From NCBI GenBank assembly GCA_963835375.1, contig CAWIGB010000012.1:1-64000 (forward strand): a stretch of DNA of 64,000 nucleotides, written 5' to 3'. Made by a program: the position numbers and the translations under genes. Within the stretch, counting starts at the first letter, position 1. Each line of letters begins with the position of its first letter. The DNA is from Salinisphaera sp963835375 (GTDB lineage Bacteria > Pseudomonadota > Gammaproteobacteria > Nevskiales > Salinisphaeraceae). Below are positions 29,331-37,565 of the stretch, piece by piece. The notes under the pieces are model-generated. The model searched no databases. It saw only the letters and a list, made by a program, of their open reading frames with translations, and was not told the DNA's origin.

Positions 29331-30971
29331 ATGACCCAAACGCCGCGCTGGGAAACCCTCGACACCGGGCTCGCGCTGCTCGACGATCGCAACGTCGTGG
29401 TCTATGCCAATCCGGCATTCGCCTCGCTGCTGGCTCTTGAAACCGCCTCCGGCACGCTGGCCATCACGAGCTGGGCGCGCGATCTCGATGCCGAGACCGG
29501 CCGCCGGCTGGAGCGTCGACTGCTGTCGAACGATGCCGGCGCGCTGACGCTGGATGCGGATGCGCCGGATCCGGTCACGTTGTACATCGGCGCGCGCGGC
29601 GACGGCCCGCGTCTGGTGGTCGCCAGTCAGGGGTGGCCGCTGGCCGACGAACGGGCGCTTGCCGAACAGCTCGACCCGTTGACCGGGATCGGCAATCGAC
29701 TGATGTATGAGCGTTGTCTGGCCGCACTGCGCGAGCGTGCCCAACGGCCGTCGGCGGCCGCGCTGGTGATCGACCTCGATCGTTTCAAACAGGTCAACGA
29801 TACGCTCGGGCACGGCGCGGGCGACGAACTGTTGCAGCTCACCTCCAACCGGCTGCGCGCGCTGACGCGCGACGAGGATGCGCTGATCAGGCTCGGCGGC
29901 GACGAATTCCTGGTGTTGCAGACCGATGCCCGCCAGCCGGACGCGGCCCGCGGTCTGGCGCAGCGGCTCATCGAGGTCATCAGCCGGCCTTTTCTGATCG
30001 ACGGCCACCAGGTCGATATCAGCGCCAGCATCGGCGTGGCCATGCTCGGCCACGGTACCGGCGCGCTGGATGATCTGCTCAAGCATGCCGATCTCGCCCT
30101 GTACGAGGCGAAGGGGCGCGGGCGCGCCCGGTCATGCGTGTTCGAGCCGGACTTCGAGGCCCGGGCGCTGGCGCGCCGCCAGCTCGAGATCGATCTGCGA
30201 CGCGCACTCGCCCTGCGTCAGTTCGCGTTGGTGTACCAGCCCCAGAATTCGACCCGAGACGGGCGGATCTCCGGTTTCGAGGCGCTGTTGCGATGGGTTC
30301 ATCCGGAGCGCGGGCCGGTCTCGCCGGCCGAGTTCATACCGGTGGCCGAGGAGATCGGCGAGATTCATGCCATCGGCGCCTGGGTGATCCGCAGCGCCTG
30401 TTTCGAAGCCGCGGGCTGGGCCGATCCGGGCCTGACGGTGGCGGTGAACGTGTCGCCGGTACAGTTCGAGGGCGACGACGTGATCGGCACCGTGGTGGCC
30501 GCGCTCGAGGACAGCGGGCTGGCGGCCTCCCGTCTCGAACTCGAGATCACCGAAGGGGTGCTGCTGGCCGAATCGCCGGACGTGCTGGAGCGGCTCTGGA
30601 CGCTGCATCGCATGGGCGTGTCGATCGCCATGGACGATTTCGGTACCGGCTATGCCTCGCTCAGCTATCTCAACAGTTTTCCGTTTTCCAAGATCAAGAT
30701 CGACAAATCGTTCGTGCAGAGCGAGCGCTCGTCTCGTTCGCAGGCGCTGATCTCCGCCATTCTGGCGATGGGCGCGAGTCTCGATGTCGCGACCATCGCC
30801 GAAGGCGTGGAAACCCCGCACCAGTTCGCCGCCATCCGGGCGAGCGGCTGCCACAGCGTGCAGGGCTACTACATCTCGCGGCCCATGCCCGCCGCGGATG
30901 TGGCGGCTTATCTGCAGACCTTCGATCCCGAACCATTTCTGCGCAACGCCCGCGAGGAGCAATCCGCATGA
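29331..30971 (+). CDS. GGDEF-EAL cyclic-di-GMP protein with PAS-like N-terminus
   Basis: The 546-residue protein begins with a PAS-like segment (LALLDDRNVVVYANPAFASL). The GGDEF domain is intact (RLGGDEF) with an I-site RxxD (RDED) five residues upstream. The EAL domain keeps EALLRW, NVSPVQF, EITEG, DDFGTGYASLSYL, KIDKSFV and EGVET, all the metal and catalytic positions I can check. Both synthesis and breakdown of c-di-GMP are therefore possible. Its stop overlaps the start of the BLUF gene (ATGA at 30968-30971), indicating co-translation and a shared task. ATG 29298 is an alternative start. Confidence 0.92.
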   Translation: MTQTPRWETLDTGLALLDDRNVVVYANPAFASLLALETASGTLAITSWARDLDAETGRRLERRLLSNDAGALTLDADAPDPVTLYIGARGDGPRLVVASQGWPLADERALAEQLDPLTGIGNRLMYERCLAALRERAQRPSAAALVIDLDRFKQVNDTLGHGAGDELLQLTSNRLRALTRDEDALIRLGGDEFLVLQTDARQPDAARGLAQRLIEVISRPFLIDGHQVDISASIGVAMLGHGTGALDDLLKHADLALYEAKGRGRARSCVFEPDFEARALARRQLEIDLRRALALRQFALVYQPQNSTRDGRISGFEALLRWVHPERGPVSPAEFIPVAEEIGEIHAIGAWVIRSACFEAAGWADPGLTVAVNVSPVQFEGDDVIGTVVAALEDSGLAASRLELEITEGVLLAESPDVLERLWTLHRMGVSIAMDDFGTGYASLSYLNSFPFSKIKIDKSFVQSERSSRSQALISAILAMGASLDVATIAEGVETPHQFAAIRASGCHSVQGYYISRPMPAADVAAYLQTFDPEPFLRNAREEQSA

Positions 30972-31441
30972 CCGAATCGCTGTATCGGCTGGTGTATTTC
31001 AGCCGCAATACCGTGCCCGGCGATCCCGAAGCGGTTCGGGCCGAAATCGAGACCATTCTCGAGCGCTCGCGACGAAACAACGCGGCCGCCCGCGTGACCG
31101 GCGCGCTGATGTTCAACGATGGCTGCTTCGCTCAGGTGCTCGAAGGCCCGCACGATGCGATCCAGGCGACATTCGAGCGTATCCAGTGCGACGAGCGGCA
31201 TGCCGATGTGAAGGTGCTGGCGTTCGATCGGCGCAGCACGCGCGGTTTCGCGCACTGGTCCATGGCGTATGTCGGCACCGCAACGAACGCCGACCGGTTC
31301 GCCGACATCGCGACGGCGTCGGCATTCGATCCTTCGGTGCTCGACGGCGACGCAATCTACGACACGCTGAAGGCGAACATGGCCGACAGCGCGCTAGCGC
31401 TCAGCCATCCACCCGGCGCTGTTCGGGCTCGGGGCGGGTGA
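30968..31441 (+). CDS. BLUF-domain blue-light sensor protein
   Basis: The 157-residue protein has a BLUF domain at residues 5-100: LYRLVYFSRN with the flavin-site tyrosine, SRRNNAAARVTGAL with the asparagine, FAQVLEGPHDAI with the switching glutamine, and FAHWSMAYVG with the conserved Trp and Met. BLUF domains bind FAD and change their hydrogen bonds in blue light. There is no output domain, only a short C-terminal extension. Overlap with the GGDEF-EAL gene suggests that light controls c-di-GMP turnover in trans. The 3' end overlaps the convergent YbaN gene by 41 bases. Confidence 0.93.
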   Translation: MTESLYRLVYFSRNTVPGDPEAVRAEIETILERSRRNNAAARVTGALMFNDGCFAQVLEGPHDAIQATFERIQCDERHADVKVLAFDRRSTRGFAHWSMAYVGTATNADRFADIATASAFDPSVLDGDAIYDTLKANMADSALALSHPPGAVRARGG

Positions 31442-31808
31442 ACAGAAACACGGCCATGGCGGCCAGCATGGCGCCCACCAGAGCGATCACGCCGCGATGC
31501 TCGATGGCGAACCAGAGCATTATCCAGCTCGCGGTCATCAGGCCGATAGCAAGCCATTTGGCGCGGCGAGGAATGGCGCGCTCGTCCTCCCAGGCCACCA
31601 GCGCCGGGCCGAAACGCGGATGCGCGCGCAGTCGGCGGCGCAGTTCGGGCGATGATTTGCCGGCAGCCCAGGCGGCGACCAGCAGAAACGGCGTGGTCGG
31701 CAGGCCGGGCAGGACCACACCGACCGCGCCCAGGCCGATGCATGCCGCGGCCAGGGCCCGCAGCAGCCAGCGCAACACGCGCGATCGGATGACGCCTCGT
31801 TCGCCCAT
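31401..31808 (-). CDS. YbaN/DUF454 family inner membrane protein
   Basis: The 135-residue protein carries the DUF454 pattern GLGAVGVVLPGLPTTPFLLV near the N-terminus, then a charged cytoplasmic loop (ELRRRLRAHPRFGPALVAWED) and two to three further helices. The family is found in many proteobacteria and has no settled function. It is monocistronic and convergent to the BLUF gene. Confidence 0.88.
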   Translation of the reverse strand: MGERGVIRSRVLRWLLRALAAACIGLGAVGVVLPGLPTTPFLLVAAWAAGKSSPELRRRLRAHPRFGPALVAWEDERAIPRRAKWLAIGLMTASWIMLWFAIEHRGVIALVGAMLAAMAVFLFTRPEPEQRRVDG

Positions 31809-31846
31809 GCGGCGATGATCGCAGATCGTTCGCTCCGCGGCGACGG

Positions 31847-31869
31847 TTGTACACAGCGGCTGTGGACAA
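31847..31869. repeat. DnaA-box-like inverted repeat, copy 1
   Basis: TTGTACACA, five bases, then TGTGGACAA. On the opposite strand the second half reads TTGTCCACA. Extended by GG and CC the arms are 11 bases with one mismatch. It is followed by CCCTGTTCGC. A copy with the same 9-5-9 layout occurs at 33214. Both halves resemble the TTGTNCACA form of the DnaA box. Confidence 0.5.
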
Positions 31870-31933
31870 CCCTGTTCGCAACCCGTGGCCGAGGCGCTCG
31901 GATCGCCGGCGGGCGCGGGCGGACACGACCTCA

Positions 31934-31950
31934 TGGTCAGTTTCTGACCA
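31934..31950. repeat. Palindrome sharing a 13-mer with 33303-33315
   Basis: TGGTCAG TTT CTGACCA is a perfect 7-base inverted repeat 95 bases upstream of the membrane protein gene. Its first 13 bases occur again, inverted, at 33303-33315, downstream of the same gene. It could be an operator or the trace of an inverted repeat around the gene. Confidence 0.45.
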
Positions 31951-32045
31951 GTTGCGTCGCATTCGCTTGGCGGCAAGGCTCGACATGCTCCGGCGGGTGG
32001 CCTCGTCTATGATGCGAGGCCGACGGGGCTTCACGAGCGACGACG

Positions 32046-33198
32046 ATGACGAACACGGCCCGGCGGCTGGGCGTGCCGACGCTGATCTTCGCGGCCGGAA
32101 TGGCGAGCGCGGCATTCGGGCTGCTCGAGGTGCATCAGTTCTCGCCGCGCAATGTCTATGCGTTGATGCAGCCGGACCGGATCGTGTGGCTGTATCACTA
32201 CACGCTGGCCCACTACGAGATCAATTACTTCGAGTACGGCTTCGTCAAGCGTGCGTTGCTGTCGAACGTGTTCGCCCTGTTTCACGGCCAGCGCTGGGTG
32301 GACGCCACGCTGGTGTTCAATCTCATCTTCGACGCCGCGCTGGCGGCACTCGCCGCGGTGTTCCTGGCCCGGCTGTGGCGCGAGACCCGCTGGCCGACCG
32401 CGGCGGTGTTCACCGCAGCCACGCTGTTCGGCTCGTTCGGTCTGATCAACCTGGGCTCCGACATCGGCCGCTTCGATTTCGCCCTGCTGGTCATGCTGGT
32501 CGGCTCGATGTGGTGGATCGGCCGGGGCGCGGCGATCGGCCCGGCGCTGGTGACCGCCGCCGCCCTGCTCATCCACGAGATCTACTTCTTCATCGGCGTG
32601 CCGATTCTCGTGGCCTACACGCTCGATCGCCTGCGCGATGCCGGACGATTGCAGGCGCGGGAGATCGGTCGGCAGCTGTGGCCCATGGCCGCTCGCCGTG
32701 CTGGCCACCGGCCTGGCGCTGGCGTTCTGGGGGCGTTACGAACCCGGTTATGACGCACTCGCGCATCGCTTCGGTCGATTCGTCTTTCCAGCCGCGGTCA
32801 AGGTCTGGACACGTCCGCTTGGCGCCAACGTCGCGCTGGTGCACGACTACTGGCGCTACGGCGTCTACACCATGTTCGACGTGGTCTGCGAGGCGGCGGT
32901 CTGGCTGCTTGTGCTGGTCGTGATGAGCCTGGCGTACCGCGCCCGGCGGGCCTCGGCGCTGTTGCTGCTGGCACCGCTGTCGGTGCTGCCGTTGTATGCG
33001 CTCGGCACCGATTACGCGCGCTGGTGCAAGCTGGGATTCGCGCTGCTCGTCATCGCCTTGGCCTTTGCGATGCGCGACCGGCGGCTGGCCGAAGGCACGC
33101 TCGAGCGGCCCATCGTGCGGCTGTTGGTGCTGGGACTGACCGGGTTGCCGTTCGTGCCTTTCGGCGTCGAGCATGCGTTTCAGTATCTGACCCAGTAG
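32046..33198 (+). CDS. Polytopic membrane protein of unknown function, one frameshift
   Basis: From ATG 32046 the protein has a signal-anchor helix, a loop with EINYFEYGFVKRALLSNVFA and about eight further helices, including NLGSDIGRFDFALLVMLVGS and ALLIHEIYFFIGVPILVAY. The second part starts at LAVLATGLALAFWGRYEPGY in another frame; the change is near 32690-32700. Total length is about 383 residues. The shape resembles membrane glycosyltransferase-like proteins, but no motif proves it. It stands between two copies of an unusual repeat pair. Confidence 0.6.
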
Positions 33199-33213
33199 CG
33201 CCCGTGCACGACA

Positions 33214-33236
33214 TTACACACAGTCTCTGTGGACAA
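33214..33236. repeat. DnaA-box-like inverted repeat, copy 2
   Basis: TTACACACA, five bases, then TGTGGACAA followed by CCCTGTGCGC. The right half and its flank match copy 1 at 31861-31879 over 18 of 19 bases; the left half is less conserved. Confidence 0.45.
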
Positions 33237-33266
33237 CCCTGTGCGCGACCGGGATGGAACCGTTGC

Positions 33267-33289
33267 GAGCGCCCGCTGGGCGGGCGCTC
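33267..33289 (+). terminator. Strong GC hairpin between membrane protein gene and mnmC
   Basis: GAGCGCCCGC and GCGGGCGCTC form a perfect 10-base-pair stem with a 3-base loop. No T-run follows, so intrinsic termination would be weak; it may protect the upstream transcript or stall polymerase. Confidence 0.4.
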
Positions 33290-33302
33290 CGGTCGTATTG
33301 CG

Positions 33303-33315
33303 CAGAAACTGACCA
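33303..33315. repeat. Inverted copy of the 13-mer at 31934
   Basis: CAGAAACTGACCA is the exact reverse complement of TGGTCAGTTTCTG at 31934-31946. It lies 20 bases upstream of the mnmC start codon. Confidence 0.45.
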
Positions 33316-33334
33316 GGCGTGATCGAGCGCCGTC

Positions 33335-35325
33335 ATGAGCCGACATGAGGACAGCGGCCGCCTTGGTATCCAGCCGGGCTCGATCGATACCGGCGCCGGC
33401 GCGCCGCGCGCGCCCGCATACGGCGATGTCTATTTCTCGGCCGGCGACGGGCTTGCGGAATCGCGTCATGTCTTCCTGGAGGGCAACGAGCTCCCGACCC
33501 GCTGGGCGCACTGGCGGAAATCGCGGCCGTTCGTGATCGGCGAGACGGGCTTCGGCACCGGGCGCAACGTTTTGCTTGCCTGGCAGCTGTTTCGCGAAGT
33601 GGCGCCGGCGGCGGCCCGGCTGCATATCGTGTCGATCGAGCGTCATCCGCTTCGCGCCGCGGATCTGCTCGCGCTCTGGCGCGGATATCCGGAACAGGCC
33701 GGCGATGCCGCGCGTATCGTGGATCAGTGGCCGGCCCTGCTGCGGGGCGCGCATCGGCTGCGCCTCGATGAGCGCGTCACGCTCGATCTGATCTTCGATG
33801 ACGTCGAGGCGGCGCTGGCCGGTCTGGACGGGCGGATCGATGCCTGGTTTCTGGATGGCTTTGCCCCGGCGCGCAATCCGGCGATGTGGAGTGCGGCCGT
33901 TTTCCGAGGCCTGGCCGCCGCCAGCCGGCCCGATGCGACGTTCGCGACCTACAGCTGTGCCCGCCGCGTCCGCGATCATGCCACTGCGGCCGGCTTCGCC
34001 TGCAAGAAACAGCCGGGCGCCGGTCGCAAGCGCGAAATGCTCCGCGGGCAGCGGATCGAGCCGGGATCGGGCGGCCCGGTCGCGGCTGCGCGGCAACGCC
34101 GCCCGTGGTTCGAGCCGCCGCCGGCGGCCGTACCCGGCCGGGTTGCGGTGATCGGCGCCGGCATCGCCGGCACCAGCGTCGCCGAGGCCCTGGCCCGGCG
34201 AGGGCGGCATTGCGATCTCTATGACCCGGCCGGCGTGGCCGGCGGCGCCTCGGGCAACGCCCAGGCGGCATTGCATGTCCGCCCGGCGGCCAGCGCCGAT
34301 GCCCGCACGCGTTTTCAGCTCGCGGCCCTGGATTACGTTCGGCGCTGGCTGGCTGATCTGGACAGTGCACGAACACTCTGGTCCGACGTCGGCTTGTTGC
34401 AGTTGGCGCGCGACCCGGCGGAACAGGCCCGGCAGCGACGCTGCCTCGAACAACTCGACCTGCCGTTCTCGCTCGTACACCGGCTGGATCGAGAGACCGC
34501 GCAACGACTGGCCGGCGTGGCGCTGGCTGCCGATGTGTGCGGCGGCCTGTATTACCCGAACGCCGGCTGGGTTCGCCCGGATCGATTGTGTCGGCTGTTG
34601 GTCGAACGCAGCGGCGCGGCCTTCCACCGCGTGGCCGTATCCGGGCTCGACGCCGGTCGCAGCGGGATGGCGGCTGACATGCGCCGATGGAAACGAAGCG
34701 GAATATACGCATGTCGTACTGGCTTGTGCGGATGCGGCCAGCGCGCTCTGTCGCGATCTGCCGCCGCTGGCCTCGGTGCGCGGGCAGGTGAGCATGTTCG
34801 CATCGCCGCCCGCATCGGCCGCACCGGATTGCGTCATCTGCGGGCGCGGCTATGCGCTGCCGCCGATCGACGGGCGACTGCACGCCGGGGCGAGCTTTCA
34901 GCGCGACACGATCGACGCGGCGCCGAGCGCCGCCGAGGACGACGCCAACCGCGCCATGCTGGGCGAGATCACGCCAGATCTGGCCGACACGCTTGGCCCC
35001 CCGGCGGCCTCGCGCGTCGCCTTTCGCTGTGCCGGTCATGATCGATTGCCGTATGTCGGCCCGGTACCCGACACCGCGGCCTGGCGTCGCGACTACGCCG
35101 AACTGGCGCTGCGATGCCCGGCGTATCGCTGCGATCCCGGGCGCGCATCGCTCCGGATTGTGGGCAAGCCTCGCGCATGGGGCGCACGGCCTGGTGAGCG
35201 CGCCGCTGTGCGCCGAGATGCTGGCCTCCCGGCTGTGCGACGAACCCATGCCGCGGGCCGTGCCCGAGGTCGACGCGCTGCATCCGGGGCGTTGGCTCAT
35301 TCGCGAACTGATTCGGGGCCGCTAG
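33335..35325 (+). CDS. mnmC: Bifunctional tRNA mnm5s2U biosynthesis protein MnmC, two frameshifts
   Basis: MnmC completes the mnm5s2U wobble modification. The N-terminal methyltransferase domain has GETGFGTGRNVLLAW, AWFLDGFAPARNPAMW and TYSCARRVRDH. The C-terminal FAD domain has VAVIGAGIAGTSVAEALARRG and removes the carboxymethyl group to give nm5s2U, which the first domain then methylates. The frame shifts near 34670 and near 35115, each by one base; the end (GAHGLVSAPLCAEMLASRLC) is conserved. Total length of about 662 residues is normal. It starts at ATG 33335 and is the last gene before the aromatic leader region. Confidence 0.88.
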
Positions 35326-35355
35326 ACTCCGGGGGCGTGGCGCGGCCGAAAGCTA

Positions 35356-35385
35356 TTGATTTTTTCGACCGACTTGGCCTAATCT
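35356..35385 (+). promoter_or_regulatory. Candidate promoter of the aromatic leader/DAHP synthase unit
   Basis: TTGATT at 35356 and TAATCT at 35380 are separated by 18 bases. The predicted start near 35392 would leave only about five bases before the first leader start codon, so either the leader message is almost leaderless or another promoter is used. Confidence 0.35.
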
Positions 35386-35396
35386 CCGTAGTCGTT

Positions 35397-35516
35397 ATGC
35401 GTGATTCCGTTGTCCAGACACAGCCCATCGCGGTCGCCAAAGCGGCAGCGTGCGTGTGCGCGGAACCACAATCGAACAAGTTTTACGGGTATTGGTTTAG
35501 CCGCAGAGGCGCCTGA
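35397..35516 (+). CDS. Aromatic leader peptide 1 (39 residues) upstream of DAHP synthase
   Basis: The ORF reads MRDSVVQTQPIAVAK and ends with NKFYGYWFSRRGA. Codons 29-34 are TTT TAC GGG TAT TGG TTT, that is Phe-Tyr-Gly-Tyr-Trp-Phe: all three aromatic amino acids within six codons. Two Phe codons are TTT and one Tyr codon is TAT in a GC-rich genome. The stop codon lies inside a hairpin (35508-35535), and a strong intrinsic terminator follows 50 bases later, before the DAHP synthase gene. This is the layout of ribosome-mediated attenuation as in phe and trp operons. No clear ribosome binding site precedes the ATG. It is too short and too compositionally odd to be an enzyme. Confidence 0.75.
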   Translation: MRDSVVQTQPIAVAKAAACVCAEPQSNKFYGYWFSRRGA

Positions 35517-35551
35517 ACCGATACGGACAGGCGCCCGGATTCGGGAGCCTG
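35508..35551 (+). promoter_or_regulatory. Mutually exclusive hairpins of the attenuator
   Basis: GGCGCCTG (35508-35515) pairs with CAGGCGCC (35528-35535). The second arm, as CAGGCGCCCG (35528-35537), can instead pair with CGGGAGCCTG (35542-35551) with one mismatch. A ribosome stalled on the aromatic codons 35481-35498 would cover the first arm and favour the second pairing. CGGGAG (35542-35547) is also complementary to CTCCCG in the terminator loop (35583-35588). How these pairings affect the terminator cannot be settled by eye. Confidence 0.5.
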
Positions 35552-35565
35552 ACCCAGCGTTTGCC

Positions 35566-35603
35566 AAAACCCCCGGTCGGATCTCCCGGCCGGGGGTTTT
35601 TTT
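35566..35603 (+). terminator. Intrinsic terminator (attenuator) before DAHP synthase
   Basis: AAAACCCCCGG and CCGGGGGTTTT form a perfect 11-base-pair stem with a 13-base loop, ending in seven Ts. It is the strongest terminator in the window and lies between leader peptide 1 and the DAHP synthase gene, in the same orientation, which is expected for an attenuator. Confidence 0.9.
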
Positions 35604-35646
35604 ATTGCCGCGAATGCGGCATTGAGGCAACGCAAGGATCGAACCG

Positions 35647-35793
35647 ATGTTCAGCACCGAGACGTTTTACCGGGACGCGACGTATTGGCCGTTCGCGGCC
35701 GCTCATATATCCACCACTCACGCGATCAGCGCATTGTCCGCGCTGTGCGACCAGGGAGCCGACCATGTCCCGGCAACACGCCACTGTCTGTAA
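35647..35793 (+). CDS. Aromatic-rich ORF 2 (48 residues) overlapping the DAHP synthase start
   Basis: It has a good ribosome binding site (AAGGA, 8 bases before ATG 35647). The first 16 codons read MFSTETFYRDATYWPF and hold six aromatic residues, with the order Phe-Tyr...Tyr-Trp-x-Phe as in leader peptide 1. It then becomes ordinary (AAAHISTTHAISALSAL) and stops at 35793, 29 bases inside the DAHP synthase gene in another frame. Ribosome stalling here could expose or block the GGGAG site of DAHP synthase at 35753. I know no family for it. It could be a second leader peptide or a chance ORF, but the site and composition argue against chance. Confidence 0.6.
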   Translation: MFSTETFYRDATYWPFAAAHISTTHAISALSALCDQGADHVPATRHCL

Positions 35794-36820
35794 TCTCGAC
35801 GCCGAATCTTCGCCCGCCGTCTCGCCCATGCGGGTTGCGACACCCGCGGAGTTGGTCGAGCGACTGCCGGTCGAGCCGATGCTGGCGGCCCGCATCGCGC
35901 ATCAGCGCGCGTCGATCCGCGACATCCTCGCGGGTCGTGACGATCGTCTGCTGATCATCGCCGGGCCCTGTTCGCTGCACGACCGTGCGTCCGCGCTCGA
36001 CTACGGCGCCCGGCTGGCGGAACTGGCCGAGGAATGCGCCGACGACGCCGTGCTGGTAATGCGAGCTTACGTCGAGAAACCGCGCACCACGGTCGGCTGG
36101 AAAGGGCTGCTGCACGATCCGCATCTCGATGGCCGCAACGATATCGGCGCCGGTCTGGCAACTTCCCGCGGGCTGCTGATCGAGCTGGCCGAGCTGGGCC
36201 TGCCGATCGCGACTGAGCTGCTCACGCCGATCGCGGCGGATTATCTGTCGGACGTGCTGTCCTGGGCCGCGATCGGCGCGCGCACCACCGAATCCCAGAC
36301 GCATCGCGAGCGCGCCAGCGCGCTCGATCTGCCGGTCGGCTTCAAGAACGGCACCGATGGCTCGATCGGCACGGCGATCGATGCGATCGCCGCGGCTTCG
36401 CATCCCCAGCATTACCTCGGCACCGATCGCGACGGCCGGCCGGCCGCCATCGCCACGCCCGGCAATCCGGATGCGCATCTGATCCTGCGCGGCGGCCGCA
36501 GCGGGGCCAATCATGATGCCGAGAGCGTGGCCCGGGCCAGTCAGGCACTGGCTGCGGTGGGCTGCCCCGAGCGCCTGATCGTCGATTGCAGCCATGCCAA
36601 CAGCGGCAAGGTCGCGGCCCGCCAGGCCGAGGTCATGGCCGAACTGGGGGCGCGCCGGCGGGCCGGTGAGCAAGAGGTCGCCGGTGTGATGATCGAGAGC
36701 CATCTGGAACACGGCAAACAGGCGCTCGGCGGTGATCTGGCCTACGGTGTATCGATCACCGACGAATGTCTGGGCTGGAACGCCACGGTCGAGGCGGTAC
36801 GCACCGTCTGTCGGCACTGA
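35765..36820 (+). CDS. 3-deoxy-7-phosphoheptulonate (DAHP) synthase, AroG/AroF type
   Basis: The enzyme joins phosphoenolpyruvate and erythrose 4-phosphate, the first step of the shikimate pathway. The 351-residue intact protein is of class I alpha type: LLIIAGPCSLHDRASA, VGWKGLLHDPHLDG, RTTESQTHRERAS, LPVGFKNGTDGSIGTAIDA, LRGGRSGANHDAES and LIVDCSHANSGK, with the metal-binding Cys, His, Glu and Asp in expected places. ATG 35765 has a GGGAG site 7 bases upstream. Which aromatic amino acid inhibits it cannot be read safely. Its upstream region strongly suggests attenuation by all three aromatic amino acids. Confidence 0.93.
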   Translation: MSRQHATVCNLDAESSPAVSPMRVATPAELVERLPVEPMLAARIAHQRASIRDILAGRDDRLLIIAGPCSLHDRASALDYGARLAELAEECADDAVLVMRAYVEKPRTTVGWKGLLHDPHLDGRNDIGAGLATSRGLLIELAELGLPIATELLTPIAADYLSDVLSWAAIGARTTESQTHRERASALDLPVGFKNGTDGSIGTAIDAIAAASHPQHYLGTDRDGRPAAIATPGNPDAHLILRGGRSGANHDAESVARASQALAAVGCPERLIVDCSHANSGKVAARQAEVMAELGARRRAGEQEVAGVMIESHLEHGKQALGGDLAYGVSITDECLGWNATVEAVRTVCRH

Positions 36821-36863
36821 TCGGGTAAAGACTTCTCTTCGCTGGAGCGCGAGCCGCGGCCGC

Positions 36864-37491
36864 TCAATGGCCGGCTGTGACCGGGCACTCGGCGAGGAAG
36901 CGCTTGACCTGATCGTTGTCGCGCGAAAAGGGCAGGGTCACGGATTCGTGGCCCAGCGCCTTGTCTAGCGTGATGCCGGCGTTGCCGACGGCTGCCTGGT
37001 CGAACTGGGCGCCCGCCGTCGGCCCGTGGCCGCCGATTGTTTCGCGCGTGCCGAACGCGGCCAAGACCACGTTGGCATATTTCTCCGCGCGAAAATGTTG
37101 GCTGAGACGCGACATCGCGCCGATCTTCACACCGATACCGATGCCGGCACTGCCGTCGGCAGCTTTGGCGCTCGTATCGATGGCGGTGGGTTTTTCATTC
37201 TCGCCGAAGGTGGAAACGGCCAGTTCCAGCACCGATCCGTGCCTGCGGGCGGCATCGGTGTCGCCGTCGTACTGATCTTGGCCGCAGATCAGGTGCAGTT
37301 CGTAGATATGGTCATTGTTGCGCACGGCAGCGGCGATCACCGGCGTGGCGAGCTGGCCCTGCGGGTCGCGTGGGGTCCTCGTACCAGTCGGTCGTGATCT
37401 GCAACGCGAGCGCGGCGGGCGCGGTGACCAGTACGACCATGGCGGCGGCGAACGCCAACAGTGGTTGCAGGCAGCCAGTGATGTGACGCAT
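36864..37491 (-). CDS. Secreted protein of unknown function, one frameshift
   Basis: The start ATG 37491 gives a Sec signal peptide, with CLQPLLAFAAAMVVLV and cleavage likely after APAALA. The mature part (LQITTDWYEDPTRP, then DHIYELHLICGQDQYDGDTD) is joined across a shift near 37370. The remainder is about 150 residues, ends VKRFLAECPVTAGH, contains two or three cysteines and has no motif I recognise. It is probably periplasmic. It lies 74 bases downstream of the DUF2452 gene on the same strand. Confidence 0.6.
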
Positions 37492-37565
37492 GGGCCGTTC
37501 CGCCGGGTGAACGTCGGTGTTGGAGCAGACGACAAGCAAGGCCCATGCCCCGTTGTCTCGCTTGC

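Noticed and set aside
31847..33236. A chromosomal origin based on the DnaA-box-like repeats
   Set aside because: Only two sites per copy, no AT-rich unwinding region, and no dnaA, dnaN, gidA or parAB near.
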